NCBI GenBank assembly: GCA_037903355.1 | Contig: JBAJFE010000062.1 | Location: 186,001 to 250,000, forward strand | Source of the DNA: Trichuris trichiura | Taxonomy: Eukaryota > Nematoda > Enoplea > Trichinellida > Trichuridae | Direction: 5' to 3' | DNA length: 64,000 bases | In this document: positions 24,601-37,800 of the stretch, piece by piece | How positions within the stretch are numbered: position 1 is the first letter of the stretch | Layout of the letters: each line of letters begins with the position of its first letter | The notes under the pieces: model-generated | The model's input: only the letters and a program-made list of their open reading frames with translations | Databases searched by the model: none | Told to the model about the DNA's origin: nothing | Program-made: the position numbers and the translations under genes

Positions 24601-27600
24601 TACGCTATACGTTGCAAAGAAAAAATTCGAAATACAGTCTCCACTGAAAAGACAGCGTATTCGCCCATCGAAAATGTCTTAATATCCTTAATTTGAGGAT
24701 CGCAATTCCACAAGCGTGCACGCATACGGATGCAATGATATATTCTTAGGCACGTGTAATATCATTACGCGCAGGCGACACGTAGCAACCGTAAACAAGA
24801 AGAACGGTGGTCTTCTTCATGTAGTTGCAATAAAAGGGTCAAGTGGATACAATTGCGTCAACCAGTTGGCTGAAGAATAAGCAAGCAAAACCCTAAAGGA
24901 ACAAAAGCGCCTATGCACGACCCACTTTTCCTAAGAGCACACCGGTTGCGTAGTCGTTGTCAATTTGCTGTTGGACAAACATGGACAAAAGAGCAAAAGC
25001 AAAGCAAGGAAAGAAAGCAAAAGACAACGGCAGCAAAGTGAGTGAGTCTGCCCTTCTCGCTCTCTTTCCCTGTCTCTGCTCGTTCGAGAAATGAACAACA
25101 CTCAACAGCGCTGCTGAATATGGACCAATCAGAACAGTGGTCACCAAACGAACGGATTCAATCACAACGACGACGGGCGAGAGACCCGCGGGAAAAGTCA
25201 CCGTTGATTGAACGGCATTTCATTGAAACTGGCGCCTGATCGATCGCAGCCTCGTATGCATAAATGCGCGAGCGGACGAAGTGCCCAATTTGCCATTATC
25301 CCAACAAGACAACGTCGCCGTGGCGAAGCGTGCGCGCCGCCTAATCTGCAGTATTAAACGGCGCGAAAAAACAAAAGACCAAAAAGAGACGAACAAATGG
25401 GCCAACGAGACGCATGGCAACGTTGCTGCTGCCGCCGCTGCCACCCACCGTCGACATCGAACAGGTGACCATTGCGCGCCAAAGGGGGAAGTACCTGAGC
25501 ATTAAAAACCGTAATTACAGTAACAACACGAGTACCTGTTCGGCTCCTTTGGCGCACGATTGGAGCGCCTCGATCCAGCCGATCATGTCCTTGTCGTCAA
25601 CAGCTTGAAACAGGTGCTCGGACTGCTTTACGGTGATGCATCGAAAAACCGATTTTCGTTTCACTTGATTGTAAGCAATGTCGGCGATGCAGGAACGCAC
25701 GTCGATCGAAAGGCTTGCCTTTTCTCGAATAAAATGGACGAACTAAAATTTTAAGCGTTAACTAACAACACAAAGACAATAGCGTTATAGATAGTAATAA
25801 TGGAAATAATAAGCGTTTTTATTAACTGCCTTTGTGAAGCAAAGGGAAGACAGCCAAAAAGGCTGCGCAGATAGAAAACAAATTTGAAAAAAGTTTCCGC
25901 AACGTTGAATAGCCAAAAGACAAAATAATAAACTGACAGACGGTAGGTCACCGTTCGCTGAGATCATTAAAAAGGCCGCTTCGATGGGCAACGAATGTTC
26001 GCCTTTTCCGCGATGGAAAAAAAGAACGAACAGCAATCGACTTACGAGGCAAATAAATAATTTACATTACAATTTACAACCGATGAATGTCGAGCCGTTA
26101 CGGACGATTTACGCTTGCCGAATAGGTTGGCAGCGAAGGCGCCGCCTGCGAACAACCAGAAATGCTACAGCATTTTTTCTTCAAAACCGAATCAGTCCCC
26201 TTATGGACTAATTCCAGTTGTACATTACGGACATAATAAAGTAAACATTCATCCTTAAGGCAAGAACGTAACAAAAAAAAAGAAAACTTGCCGCGACAAA
26301 TAAACGAATAAGGGACAATGTCGCATTGGCCAATGGCAAGAAAAAAGCGAACGCATTTGGCAACGCTAAGCCGGTTTGGTCGCTTCGGCGATTCAAAAAT
26401 TCGAACGCAAAAAGTGGCCCAAGGAAAAGTTGCCAACCATTTCATAATTGCCAATGGAATTTACTTCAACTGTTCGCCTATATTATTGACGCGTCGGTCA
26501 ATGAAGACTCGTCCGACAACGAATTGGCCAATTTCGACAATTGAGAGAAAGAGTGAAGTTGAAAGGCTAATAATTGACCCTCAATGCCTAATCGAAAGGA
26601 CCCAACTGGACTTTGGCCGGTGAAAAAATTAAAGCGGCCAAATAATAATAATAATTCGCGCGTAAATGTTTTAATAAAAAAATTTTTTTTTTGAAAACTG
26701 ACCTTCTGCGCGGCAACGGAAGTGGGCGATACAGCGAGCATAGACTTTTCCGGGCACAAATGGAGCGTATGATCAATCAGGAAGGCCCAATACAGTTGCC
26801 ACGAGCGATCATGCGACGACCTGCCGCTATTGGACGGCTGCTTATGGTATAGTATACCTTCGCGATAAATAGTGTCCGATTGAGTGGGCGCCGTGGCACC
26901 GACCGACAAGGGCGCCGATGGTTGAGGACCAGCGGCTTTTGGAATCGACGAATCAGACAGGCTGGAGCTGCAGCTGGGCGACAACGAACAGCTGTCGTCC
27001 TGCGCCTCACCGAGTCGACCCTTCAAAATTAAAAAATTTTATTTATTTGTCCAACAAAGGTCAACTTTTTAAACTTCGCCAATATTTGCACGCATACTAC
27101 TGACCTGACTTGAATTGTACAAGTTGATAAAACGAGTTATGCGCTTCTCGCGGCGTCCGTTGCGCCGTCGCACGAACCTTGGACCGGCGAGCAATTGATC
27201 CCGTTCTTCGGCAGTTTCTATTGGAAATGGGCCCCTACCATCCGGCGCGCTAAAAGTCAAAATAGGCCATTGTTATTCACATCCAATATCGATTAGAAAG
27301 GTCAATCATTGGCCATTCGAACCAATGAATGCCGTCTAACGAGCAACATTTGCGGAGAGCATTTTTTAAAAAACAATTGACCAAAATGGAATTTAGAAAT
27401 ATTACAGTACGTCTTCTTCCTTCATCCGAAATTCTCGAATACTAACGCGCAAGCGATTTCAAAGGGAAAAGGATAACAAGCGGACAGCTTAGCAATTGGG
27501 CACCCAAATAGGCCGATCGCGTGCTATGTAAGGGATGCCGCAAAACGTAATGGAATTTCCATTGAACCCACAAAAGGTCGACTATTCAATTAAAGCCCGT

Positions 27601-30600
27601 ACATGGCAAGGCGGGAAACGAAGCGGACCGCCACTTTGACGTTCCTTCGCGTCTGGCACTTTGGCAAAATTGATCGATCGACCAAAAGGGCGGCAAGAAA
27701 CACATCGCACCTTTCCTGCTTACGCTCCAACGGAATGAGTTTAAAATTCAAAAAATAACTCGACTTGCCATACGCTGCGCCACGTCGTACCAACCGACCT
27801 AAGCGTAAAAATTGGAAAACGACGCAATGCCGAGCGGAGGATCGATTTTTCGTCCCGTTGACAAAAGTAAAACAATAGTCGCGCGGTGACGTTTTTCAAA
27901 AAAAGAAAAAAGAAGAAAAGTACGCTGCTTCGCAGGGGGAAAAAAGGCTGAACAAAACTAGGCGTTTCACCGGGAGGAGTGCGCGCCCTTCGAGCAGAGC
28001 TGAAATGTTTTTGCCGGTCGAGCAAGACAGCAGCGAAAGATTTAAGGGACCCATTCCGGCCGATGGAAGAATGACAATTTTCGCCGAACGCTTTTATTGA
28101 ACGTGACCTCGTCCGGACAAGCATCGAATGACGAAACTTGTTCCACGGAGGAGCAATGATGACGACGACGACCTGAATGCGGCTGGACAGGTTCAACTAC
28201 AACATTTCATTCAATGAGTCGAATGAACCGACCGAACAGCTCGTTGACAAGTCATTTAAGACGTTTGGTGCCATCTCGCCTAGGCGGATGGCATCGTCGA
28301 CTCCGTAAGTGCCCAAAGGGGTTATTGAATCAGAAAAAGTCACCCAAATGGTCCCAAATGAACAAGCAAAGCCGGTTGTAAAAGGATAATGATGACAAAG
28401 CGCTCTACGGCAGCGCTAACCAGTATACGGTGACATAAATACGCAACAAATAAAACTTCGGTAAGCGTAAAATAAGCAGACATCATATTCATTCAAAATT
28501 AAAGTCATTCATAAAAAGAGGAATCGGAACACGTCACAATACGTCGATTATCTTTCGAACGAATCGCGACTGCCCTTAAATCTCTTATGTCGGCTGGAAA
28601 ATAAGCTGTTCCAAAGAGGAATGGTCAACGCAATGCAAACATGCAATAAAAGTAGACAATGCCATTGGGTCCTTAGCGCGCTGGAGTCTATTCAGCTGGG
28701 ACAAAATTGAAGTCATAACTCATTGCGAAATGTTTACCGGAGCAGAGCTGAAAAGGGGAACAAATGCACAACAAATTGCAACATCACGTGACAACTATGT
28801 TGGCGTAAGAAAGAGAACGGCATCACGTTAGGATACAGCTCCTGCGAATGGAATCTGTAACGAAGAGGACAATCAAGTTCCGCTCGCCAATAAACAAAAC
28901 TATGCGGTAAAACCGCACTTTTCGAAAACTTTTTTAACCTCTCAAATCTTCCGTCGAACAAGTCCTACGCACCCCATTTACATTAAAGCGACATATACCG
29001 TTAAAGCGCGCTCGACCGACGAAAGCTTAGCAAGACTAATAGCATGCCAATAAACACTTTACACACGATAGAGAAACGAATAATTACTCTCAGCTTCTAA
29101 TGAATGAAATGACCACTACGTCACAGTTAACTGTGCACAGTCCCCATTAAAATAAATGCATAAGGAATTCTTCGGCGGGAAAAAGCCCGCTGCGAAATTG
29201 AACTTCACCATCGAAGGTTAGCACGAAACAACAATTGAAAGATACAACGACTTCAATGGAAAAGGGAATAACGGTATTCAGTAGCGTACGCGCTCGTGCG
29301 GAAACGATAAGCTTATCAGAACTTATCATTAAGCTAAAAGTTCCATTTGCCTTTTTTGGGAGAGCCTTTGACATTGAACGAAACGTCGGCAGCGTCGCAA
29401 ACCAAAATTCGAAAGCAAATTCAAATATCCGCTTTCGAACTACAAAAACAAGGAGTACTGCGTGAAAAAAAGATAACAAACATACTTGACATTTTACAAA
29501 GTTGCCGTCGCGAAGTTACTCGCCGATTCGATGCAAAAAAGGAAGCACAAAAATGCCTGCGAAGTTAGCATAATTTCTGGAATTGTACAACACGCGTCAA
29601 CAGCGCAGTGAGAATAGACGCCTTAATGTAGTCGTCAAGAGAAGGCAAAACTTGTCGTCCGGAAAAAGATGCAAATTTTTTTCCGCGTAAAACATGAACA
29701 ACAAATTGCCACTCGCTTCTGCCGAGACGGCGTTGAAAAAGCAATGAAGGATACGCTGGAAAACCGACGCGCGATCACAACGTATCAGAGATGCTTTCAA
29801 CCGTTAAACAAACGCGTATTCAGCATTACGGAGCAATAGGCAAAAAAACGATTACGCTGAACTAAAAGTCGTCATCTCATTTGAATAAATATTAAGTCTA
29901 AACATGTCCTCTTGAAAATACTACAGTCGTTGGTGATGGTAACGTAAGAACTAATTTAAAAATGCGGCACGCGCATGACGACTTTTAAGCTTAGAAACGA
30001 AACGCTCAAAAAACAGCGAAAAAGTAAGGAAAAGGCGACTTGGTAAGGAAAGGGGGACTTTCAATGATGCGACCAAATCCTACCTTCGTTTCCGTCTGAG
30101 CCAACGGCTCGAAGCACGAGCAAACCTTCGAACTGTTTCTTGCAGCGTTATTAGTAGCAAGTCGGATAATAACAATTATAATTATAATAACAGCGCTAAC
30201 AATCAACGCAACAACAATACAGGAAGCGAAAGAGCCGATGGTTCACTTAAATAAAGGAAGTCTTATGTTGAGCAGATCGCACTGTGAACATCATTGAGGA
30301 AGCGAAGAGTTGTTAGCTTTTGAAAACGACCATCGGTGGATGGTCGACAGAAGACACTTTCTACAACATATTGACGTCATCAGGCAACAATGCCTTCGAG
30401 CTAACGAGTTGCGTGAACACATGCGCGCGCCCGCTTGAGTTATTTTCAACCGCGGCGAAAACGACAACGAGCAACAATTCGCAATATTCACCTTCCCCGT
30501 AACTAAAGCTCCATTTGAGAAAGAGAATATGCAAAAGAGGAAAGAGCGCTTCCTTGACACCTGCAACAGACTTTATCGTCAACCGGGAAGCGAAGCAAAA

Positions 30601-33600
30601 GCAAGCAATACATCTTTGCAAAATCAGCACTTTTGCCAAACCATTTTTGCCTCTCGCAAAGACGGGATGTTAACAATTAAGGAGCGGCTAACTTAACAGA
30701 CTTTCTTCCTTTGTCAACAGCCGATACAACAGCCCAAATGGAGATCCGCGAACAATAAGCGACGAGGTGTAAGTGGCGAAAAATTTGAATAGCTGCTTAC
30801 AGGTTGAAGCAATTAATATTTGCCCCGATCGGAACCGAACGGGCCAACTGCCGTTCAAGACGATGACTACTCGCGCTCATCGTACTAAGTATGAAGGCTG
30901 TCGAGGAAACGTGCTATTTTTGGCTCTCTTATTAACACGTTTCCAGCCTGCTTTGATTGATCATTGCAAAAGGCTTGGCAATCAACCGTCTAACAGCTAG
31001 CAACTTCTTGCCGCCGTCGCTTCAACGGATTTCGACCACCGCCAAATACTGATCAAACAAAATTCATACGCACAGAAATAAAAGAAAAATTCCAACTAAG
31101 CATTACTAGCGTTACACTTCAAGCAAAAGTTTTGATGCATGCAATTGGCTAGCCTGCACTGAAGGTGCTAACATTTCCAATCTTCCAAACTGTACCAACG
31201 CCTTTGCCCTATTAGGCAAATTGACAATTCATCTCAAATTACCATTGCTTGCCGCGCGCGCCTCCACGCTAAACGTTTAAGTGACATCGATTTTCGGCCG
31301 CTAATCGTTGACCAGAACAACTTCCTGGTGTTGATGTGCTGGCTTGTTGATACCACGCGGGTGACGTAAAAGTGAAAATTTGACGCTAAAGACTTTTCAA
31401 TTGCATATCCACCAATATTCAATTATTGCCAGGTCGAACAAGAGTAGACAACGAGCCTGCAACAGCCCGGGCGCCAACGAACTTTTCCGAAACTTTGCTT
31501 ACGTCATAAGCAAAAGTTAACCTCGTACCTGGCTGTTCCGACATCTACGGAGAGAGAGGGCAAATTCGCTCAACTTCTACTAGCGCTTTCCCGCGCTCGA
31601 AGAAGAAGAAGAAGATACTTCATGGGTGTGCTACACTCAGTCCACTTCGGCTTTGCATATTAAACCAGCGATGAAAATGTACGTGGCCGTTAAAAACTGC
31701 CCTATTTTCGAACTTCCAACTTAGTCGATTTGTCAGTGTATCGATGCGTAAGCAAAAGTTTTTAAAACATTACGCAAGATTCTCTTAATCAAGAACTTCG
31801 CCATTACGCGACAAAAACCTGCAATAGGCCAAAGCCATTACAGTAAAATCGTAAGGTGGGATCAGGTGGCCTCAGAAGTCGTCAGCCTGGTTTAGAGCAT
31901 TGCTTAGTCATTCTTGGAGAACAGTTTTCATTTAGAGTCTATTGGTGACAAAAAGGGATGCGTGGACCAATGGAGCAAACTGTAAACGCAAACTCACGGT
32001 TGAGCTTACCACAAAATGTCAGCCACGTGAAGACACTGAAAATCTGCTCTCGGCAGAGCTCAATTTCAATCTATTGCACAGGCTAAAAAGGGCAATCGGA
32101 ATGACGAACAGCTGCGGAAAACCGGCAGTTCGAGCTGGCGTGACGCCCACTCGCCCCCACACTGTTGCTTTAAAAATGTGTTACGCCAAAGAAGAGCAAA
32201 CAATTGGTCGCGCTGGAGCCGGAAGTTGCAGCGCCAAAAAGCCAGCGGCGGCTAAAGCATTCAACATACCACCGTTTGTACAAACACGTACACCCCCATG
32301 TGGAAGGTAAACTTGAAAATCAAATATGACTACAGTATGGTACATTATGGTCGCGCGCTGGAATTTTCAAAGCCTCACCTGAGCGTCATGGTTAGAGGAC
32401 TGCGCTGTCCATCGCCGTTGGCAAAATGAACTTTCGGTAGAGTAACGTCGGGCTGGACGGGGCGACGGCTAACGACGGCCACCGGTTTCGGCTGCTGCAA
32501 ACTGGCCTGACTGACGGACATTGGTAAAACAACGGCAGGGTCGGTCGGTTGGTCGCCGTTGCTGTACAGCATCGACGTGGGCCGAGTGACGTGGACAACT
32601 GGCGTCGCTACTTGCGGATGCTGTTCATTGTCTAGAAAAGGAAAAGAAAAAACTTTGATGCCATTTGGCCAACGGAAGGGCAAAAAGTTGAGCAGCAGCT
32701 ATGGTCGCCTTTGTTTTGGAAAAACGATGGCCAACCGGCGGGCGGGCCAGGTCAAGGTTGGCGTAACACAAGCCACTCAGGTTCCGGCATTCGCGGATCG
32801 ATTGACCGTGCAAGGAAAACCGAACTGCCTACCTACCATAGATGGTACGCAAAGATGACGAATCGATAGGAAGCTTGGGCTGAACCGCCGTCAATGAAAA
32901 GCAACGAAAAGTTGGGACAAAGCGACAGGCGGATCAGATATTCATCAAGTGCTGTTTACTTGCGCCTAAGCGGATTGGGCTCCCTGAGAAAAATGCCGCC
33001 GTTGACAAACAATGCCAAACGGCCACCAGTCGGCAGTGTACGTTGGCGTTGTGCCCGATTGTCGGCGAATAACATTGACAAGCAAAACGAATCTCGCGCG
33101 CGCGCACCCAAGGCGGTGCATGTCAACTTACGAAGAGATCCTATGAAGTACCCGGTCTGCTCAAAGCGTTGCCGACGTCGTGCCGCTGCCCAGAAGACCA
33201 TTGTCGCCCCTTTTCAATGCCTCCGCGATAAACGTATGTAAATGATTCACCGGAAGAAGAAAAAGAAAACATTTAGGCCGCAAGGGAAAATACGGCCCGT
33301 TAAATCTATGTTCTGAACCCTTTGCAGCGGGTAGCGACCGTGGAGCATGTCTACAGTACGACTTCGCGATATTCATGTACAAGACAGACTTCAGGCGTTT
33401 TCAACTGACGCCTTAGGCGCAACAATAGAAACTGGCGCTTCGATGTCCAGCAAATTCGTTTCGCACTGTTGAAACGCGTTTACTGAAGCGAATGCGAGCT
33501 AATCCAATAGGCATTTTCGACTACAGCATTAACCGTTAGCCAGCCTACCAAACGCTCCCGTTACGCCTCAGGAGGCGCAGCGACCCAGCGACCTCCTTCT

Positions 33601-34804
33601 TCGTCATGCCAAATACTTTCCCTAGAACAAGCTATCGTTTGCTTAACTTGATGAAGTCAACCAGGGACAAGATGACCTTTCGCCTTTAGTCTCATCCCGC
33701 CAATGACCTGAACAAATCCAAAATTGTTGACGCCCCATCGCTAACTCAGCTTGGGACGAAAAAGCTGCTTTTGTACAATAAGCAAGGCGTCGTCCAGCGT
33801 GAGCTTTTAACTGTTGTTCTGCGAGCAAGCTCAAGGTAACCATGACCGCAGGATAATTCCCAAATTGCGCTGCCAACAAAGAGAAATAGAATATGTTGAT
33901 TTGCTAGTAGGCAATTCGGCCTTCGGGAGGAATGTACGAAGCGGGCGAAACGCAATGGTGCAAAAGAAAATGATCGATGATCATTTGAATTTTCCAACTT
34001 ACCGTAGGCATTAGCGCTGCCTGTAACTGCTCGCAGGAAGGACTTTTGGCGTCGAAATCGACCGGATGTTTTGTTCAGCGATGGTACAGGTGACAAAGAA
34101 CCGTCGTACATCCCAAGGGCGTCGTCCAGAACGCTGGACAACGCTCGCACTTTGTCCGCTTCGCCCACGTCGCCATCTCCAAGGTAGCGGCAGCTTGGAT
34201 GCGCACCGGGCGCTGCTGCTGCGTTCAGGGACTCGATCATCGCTTGCGAATCCAGAGAATGTCTTCTCGGAGTGTTCAACAGCTGGTTGAAGCGTTTGGT
34301 CTTGCGCAATACCTGTCCCAGGTTGTGCGCGCTAATACGGCTCAGCTCCCGCTTGTACGTTTGCGCATGGTAGAGCTTCAGTGGCCCAACCCGGTCGACA
34401 GCTCCACTTTCGAAGATACAAATCAGAGTGCGCACCAAACGTACCTGCTCAGCGGAAACGTCTGGTTTGTTGTCTTTGCTGTCCACCGTCGGCGCAGTCG
34501 TTGATTCAACGGTTGATGATGACGAAGCAGCGGAATATCGGCTGTCCTGTTCTTGGCTGTCGCGCATTGCCTGAACTATTTGGGACACCGCTCCAGTTTT
34601 CACCAGGCCTCGACGAAGGAACCGGGGCGCCGCCCTGGGTGTCGACGCCGTTCGCATGCCACTGTCGGCTGCCACATTGTTTCCATCCGATGGTAGTCCA
34701 ACATTTTCTGGTCGCTCCTCTATGGGTGTCAAGTAGTGTCGTCTCTGCAATGGCCCGAACGGTAGGCTTGTGGCCTCTTGTCCCCTGACGAAGGCTCCGT
34801 TCAT
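21643..34804 (-). CDS. ARHGAP21: PH-domain RhoGAP, ARHGAP21/23 (C. elegans PAC-1) type
   Basis: GTPase-activating protein for Rho/Cdc42-type GTPases. PAC-1 relatives act at cell contacts in polarity. Twelve exons with consistent phases: 34804-34003, 32631-32379, 27249-27105, 27020-26703, 25718-25536, 24299-23898, 23780-23643, 23587-23417, 23370-23281, 23220-23101, 23044-22945 and 22880-21643. They give 1319 residues ending in LWVHS. The PH domain covers about 452-560 ([45 protein letters not shown]). The RhoGAP domain covers about 685-880, with arginine finger in GVYRIPGN and conserved [16 protein letters not shown] and [14 protein letters not shown]. Exon 6 has a polyproline run. The C-terminal tail carries RRHTLGS, a motif also in human ARHGAP21/23. 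No PDZ domain is visible, although vertebrate relatives have one. The ATG at 34804 follows an in-frame stop and a TTGTAG acceptor-like sequence, so more upstream exons are possible. Confidence 0.94.
23221..23280 (-). other. 60-base in-frame putative intron within the RhoGAP domain
   Basis: The segment begins GTTTTG and ends TTTAAG on the minus strand. It is exactly 60 bases and has no stop in the coding frame. It interrupts the family-conserved junction between AINK and [14 protein letters not shown]. Related RhoGAPs have no insertion here, so I treat it as an intron. If retained, it adds 20 residues. Confidence 0.7.
27250..32378 (-). other. Large RhoGAP intron
   Basis: The exons on either side (32631-32379 and 27249-27105) join in phase 2, so these 5.1 kb need hold no exon. 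Several open frames of 60-150 codons on both strands show no recognisable domain. An alternative exon cannot be excluded. A short GAA run lies at 31599-31614. Confidence 0.6.
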
Positions 34805-37800
34805 TTTCTACAACAAATGCACCTTTATTGACATTCCAAAGGTCCAAGGCGGGGATAATGCGAATTTTTTGGTAAACATCTATTATAGGTGGGGCGGACG
34901 ATGTAGCTGAATTTTATGCCGGCATGGGTTTCCTCCTTTGACCCTTTGTCATGCCCCTCGAGACCGCGCTTGTTTATCTGGAAACAAACACGCTTGCCAG
35001 AAGGCCAATGACAGCCCATCAATCATAGTTGCCATCATCAGGTGCCAATGCATGGAATGGAAATAAAAGTTGCTTGCGTCATTCGAAGGAAAGAAGCTAC
35101 TAGAAGGAACGGCAAATTTTGTCCGGCCGCAATGTTAAGCTGTCGACCTCGAAAAGAAGGGCCTCTCTCCTCGCTACGCTTTTGTGTACGTGGGGCAAAC
35201 ACGATACCTTCTTTAGCAGCTGAGCAAGCAGGCATCGAGCAAATGCGCTACCTGTGGCCTCCTCCGCCGCCTTGGCGGGCCAGCAATAGACCGGCCTTGA
35301 ACTACCTGAGCGTAGTTGTCCCTTTGCGTCCAACGGAAGTACGCTTACCGTTTCGCAATGATGAAGGCATATTGAAAATGGAGCATAGCATAAGATCGGC
35401 AACCCTAATGAAATCGTATGCCGACTGAATTACAGGATTTTTTGAAGTTCATCAGCAACGATCACGTCTGACATAGGCGGAAAGGCCAAACGCCTCTGCG
35501 CTTGGTCGGTTGTCATAATTTCGAGCGAAAGTTATATGGTTTCCGCCGACGATGGCAGTTGAAGGTAATCTGGACGACGTATTCTTCTCCTTTGCTGACA
35601 TTTGCACCATGGACGTCTTACTTAATCACCCTATGATGAAGTGTATATAAACAGCGATGAACTATTTGAGTAGCTAACTGTGCAGCTGCCAACGGATGGG
35701 CCGCCTAGGACGATTAAGCATAGGGAAAAGGAGTCGAATAGTCAAGCTGACGCTGCTGTTGACTTTTTCAACTTTTTACTTTTTACGTTACATCCTCAAA
35801 CTCGCCATTCATAAATCCATCCGGAGACCAGTTACGTTGCTTGGGCTTGTCAGTTGATTCGCGCAACCTGTTTGACTTTAACGAAGAGCAAAATTGTTGT
35901 TTTAGAAAAGCGTTGCTTATTGCCACCAGTTGTCGAACTGGTTGTCTACGGTCAACAAGACGCGTATAGCTACTGCGAGCGCCAAAAAGTCTATGTTTTG
36001 GCTTCCGCAGTTTATGGGACGAATGAAGCTGTATTAAGCCTTTCTGTTTCCAAGGAGGATCATTTACAGGTTCGGACGACCCAGCCGAAATCGTACGCCT
36101 TATTGCTGAACGTTATACGTTGCAACGCTGCTGAAAGAGCAGTCGCGTTGTAGAATGAATGGAGGCGCGCTGCCGTCACTTAATATTGAAAAGCTGCCGA
36201 ACAATTGTCAGCAAGTGCAAAGTAAATAACGGCCTCCATTCAAGCGAAAACTTACGGAGACAAATATTCACCGCACGTTCGTGAGCTAATCGAGATGCCG
36301 TTACTTTTTCGTCGAACGCTGAGACCGGTTTCGGATGGACGAAAGCGGTTGAACGCCAGTTGCAGCAATTGGCGCTTTCGGACAACTGTTGTTGTAATTC
36401 AACTTGGGCAACTTTCGGTTTACTCTTCGCGACTTTTACGTTGCAGCGGAAGTTCGAATGAAAGCCAACTAAGCGATCGTTGCACCCAACGTGCCAACAC
36501 GGCGAAAGTTTTGCCGCGGAGAATTTATCTATGCAAACTTTTCTGACCACGAGTCGGCCTTTCGGACGGGTGCGCGTACTGGCAAACAAACTATTGACAA
36601 TTCGCAACAGCGCGGTATCAATGGACGACCATGTAGCCTCTTCAAAGTTCAACCAGGGCAGCCCAATGGGCGCTTCAAAAATATGCAAATTCCTATTGAC
36701 ATATTCAGCCTTGTCGATACTTAGCTTTTTTTGGAAAGGTAGGAGGGAAGATCTGCTCGCTCTAAAGGAAAGTTGGAACTGTGACCTGCAGCAAACTTGC
36801 GAAGAGTCGACAGTAAAAAAAAGGAAAAAAAGCACTACTTCGGCGGAATATCTCTCCAAATGGTTTGGATGGCAATGGAGTTGCTTTTTTCCCGCCCATT
36901 CTAGATTAATAATACAAATTAGAATATTGCCTGCAAGTTTGAATTTTGGAAAAGTTGTTCATCGACGTCTGCATCTAAAGGGATGTTAAAATGTCCGTAT
37001 CAGACCATTTAAAGATGCTCAGGTAGCATGAGTTCAAGTTCAAATGAACCTAATTAATCTTTGTCTACGAGAATGAGAATGCAAGTCTATCGAGCGCGTG
37101 CACTGCCCTCTTAAGATAAAGAAGTTTTCAAAATCTGCGTTGGGAAAGTGCCAGTCAAAAGTGACTCCCCAACTTAGCTAGTGAAATAATGGAGAAAAGG
37201 TTTATTTGGCACTGCTGACAACGAAGGTTGTTCGAAGTTCGAGAAAGTCTGATCATTTGCAGTCAAGCCTATTCGGTTGTCTCGAGGGAGGGCAAACGCC
37301 GTTCCAACGTTGACGACCGTTCGTGTATGAACTCGAATGAAAAATCGTCGCCGACTTATCTACGTCATAGCATTGCTTACACTTTTCTCAAGAGACTGCG
37401 TACGGTCCACGTTTTCAAAGATGTCGCCTTTGTGACTGATCGAATTCGTTTGATCTTTTCTGTATGACTTACTGGGCTTCATATTGACAAAAGTACCTCA
37501 ATGACCAAATACGATAATCAATTTGTGACCTTCTCTCAACAATAGGATCAAAACAAACGTACTATCGCTGTGTCGGAGGTCCAAAGTACGCTAAGCTGCT
37601 GTCATCTCCTCCAAGACGAATCTTTTTTTTTGTATAAACCGACTGCTTACCATTTAAGCATACTGATGTCGAAATCAGTCGATTAGCTTTTGATATTCCA
37701 TCGTCTTGGCGTGGCTACAAGACAGTCGCTTTGAAAAATGAATACTTCAAATATGGCTCTTAAATTTTAACGGACCGCGAAGGGCAGACATTACGACTAC

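Noticed and set aside
25220..25520. Minus-strand frames between the PH exon and the next RhoGAP exon
   Set aside because: The PH exon (ending 25536) joins directly in phase to the exon starting 24299. The family sequence continues without a gap, so nothing is needed from this stretch.
31942..32310. 122-codon plus-strand frame in the large RhoGAP intron
   Set aside because: Antisense to a transcribed intron, low-complexity basic and alanine-rich end, no known family.
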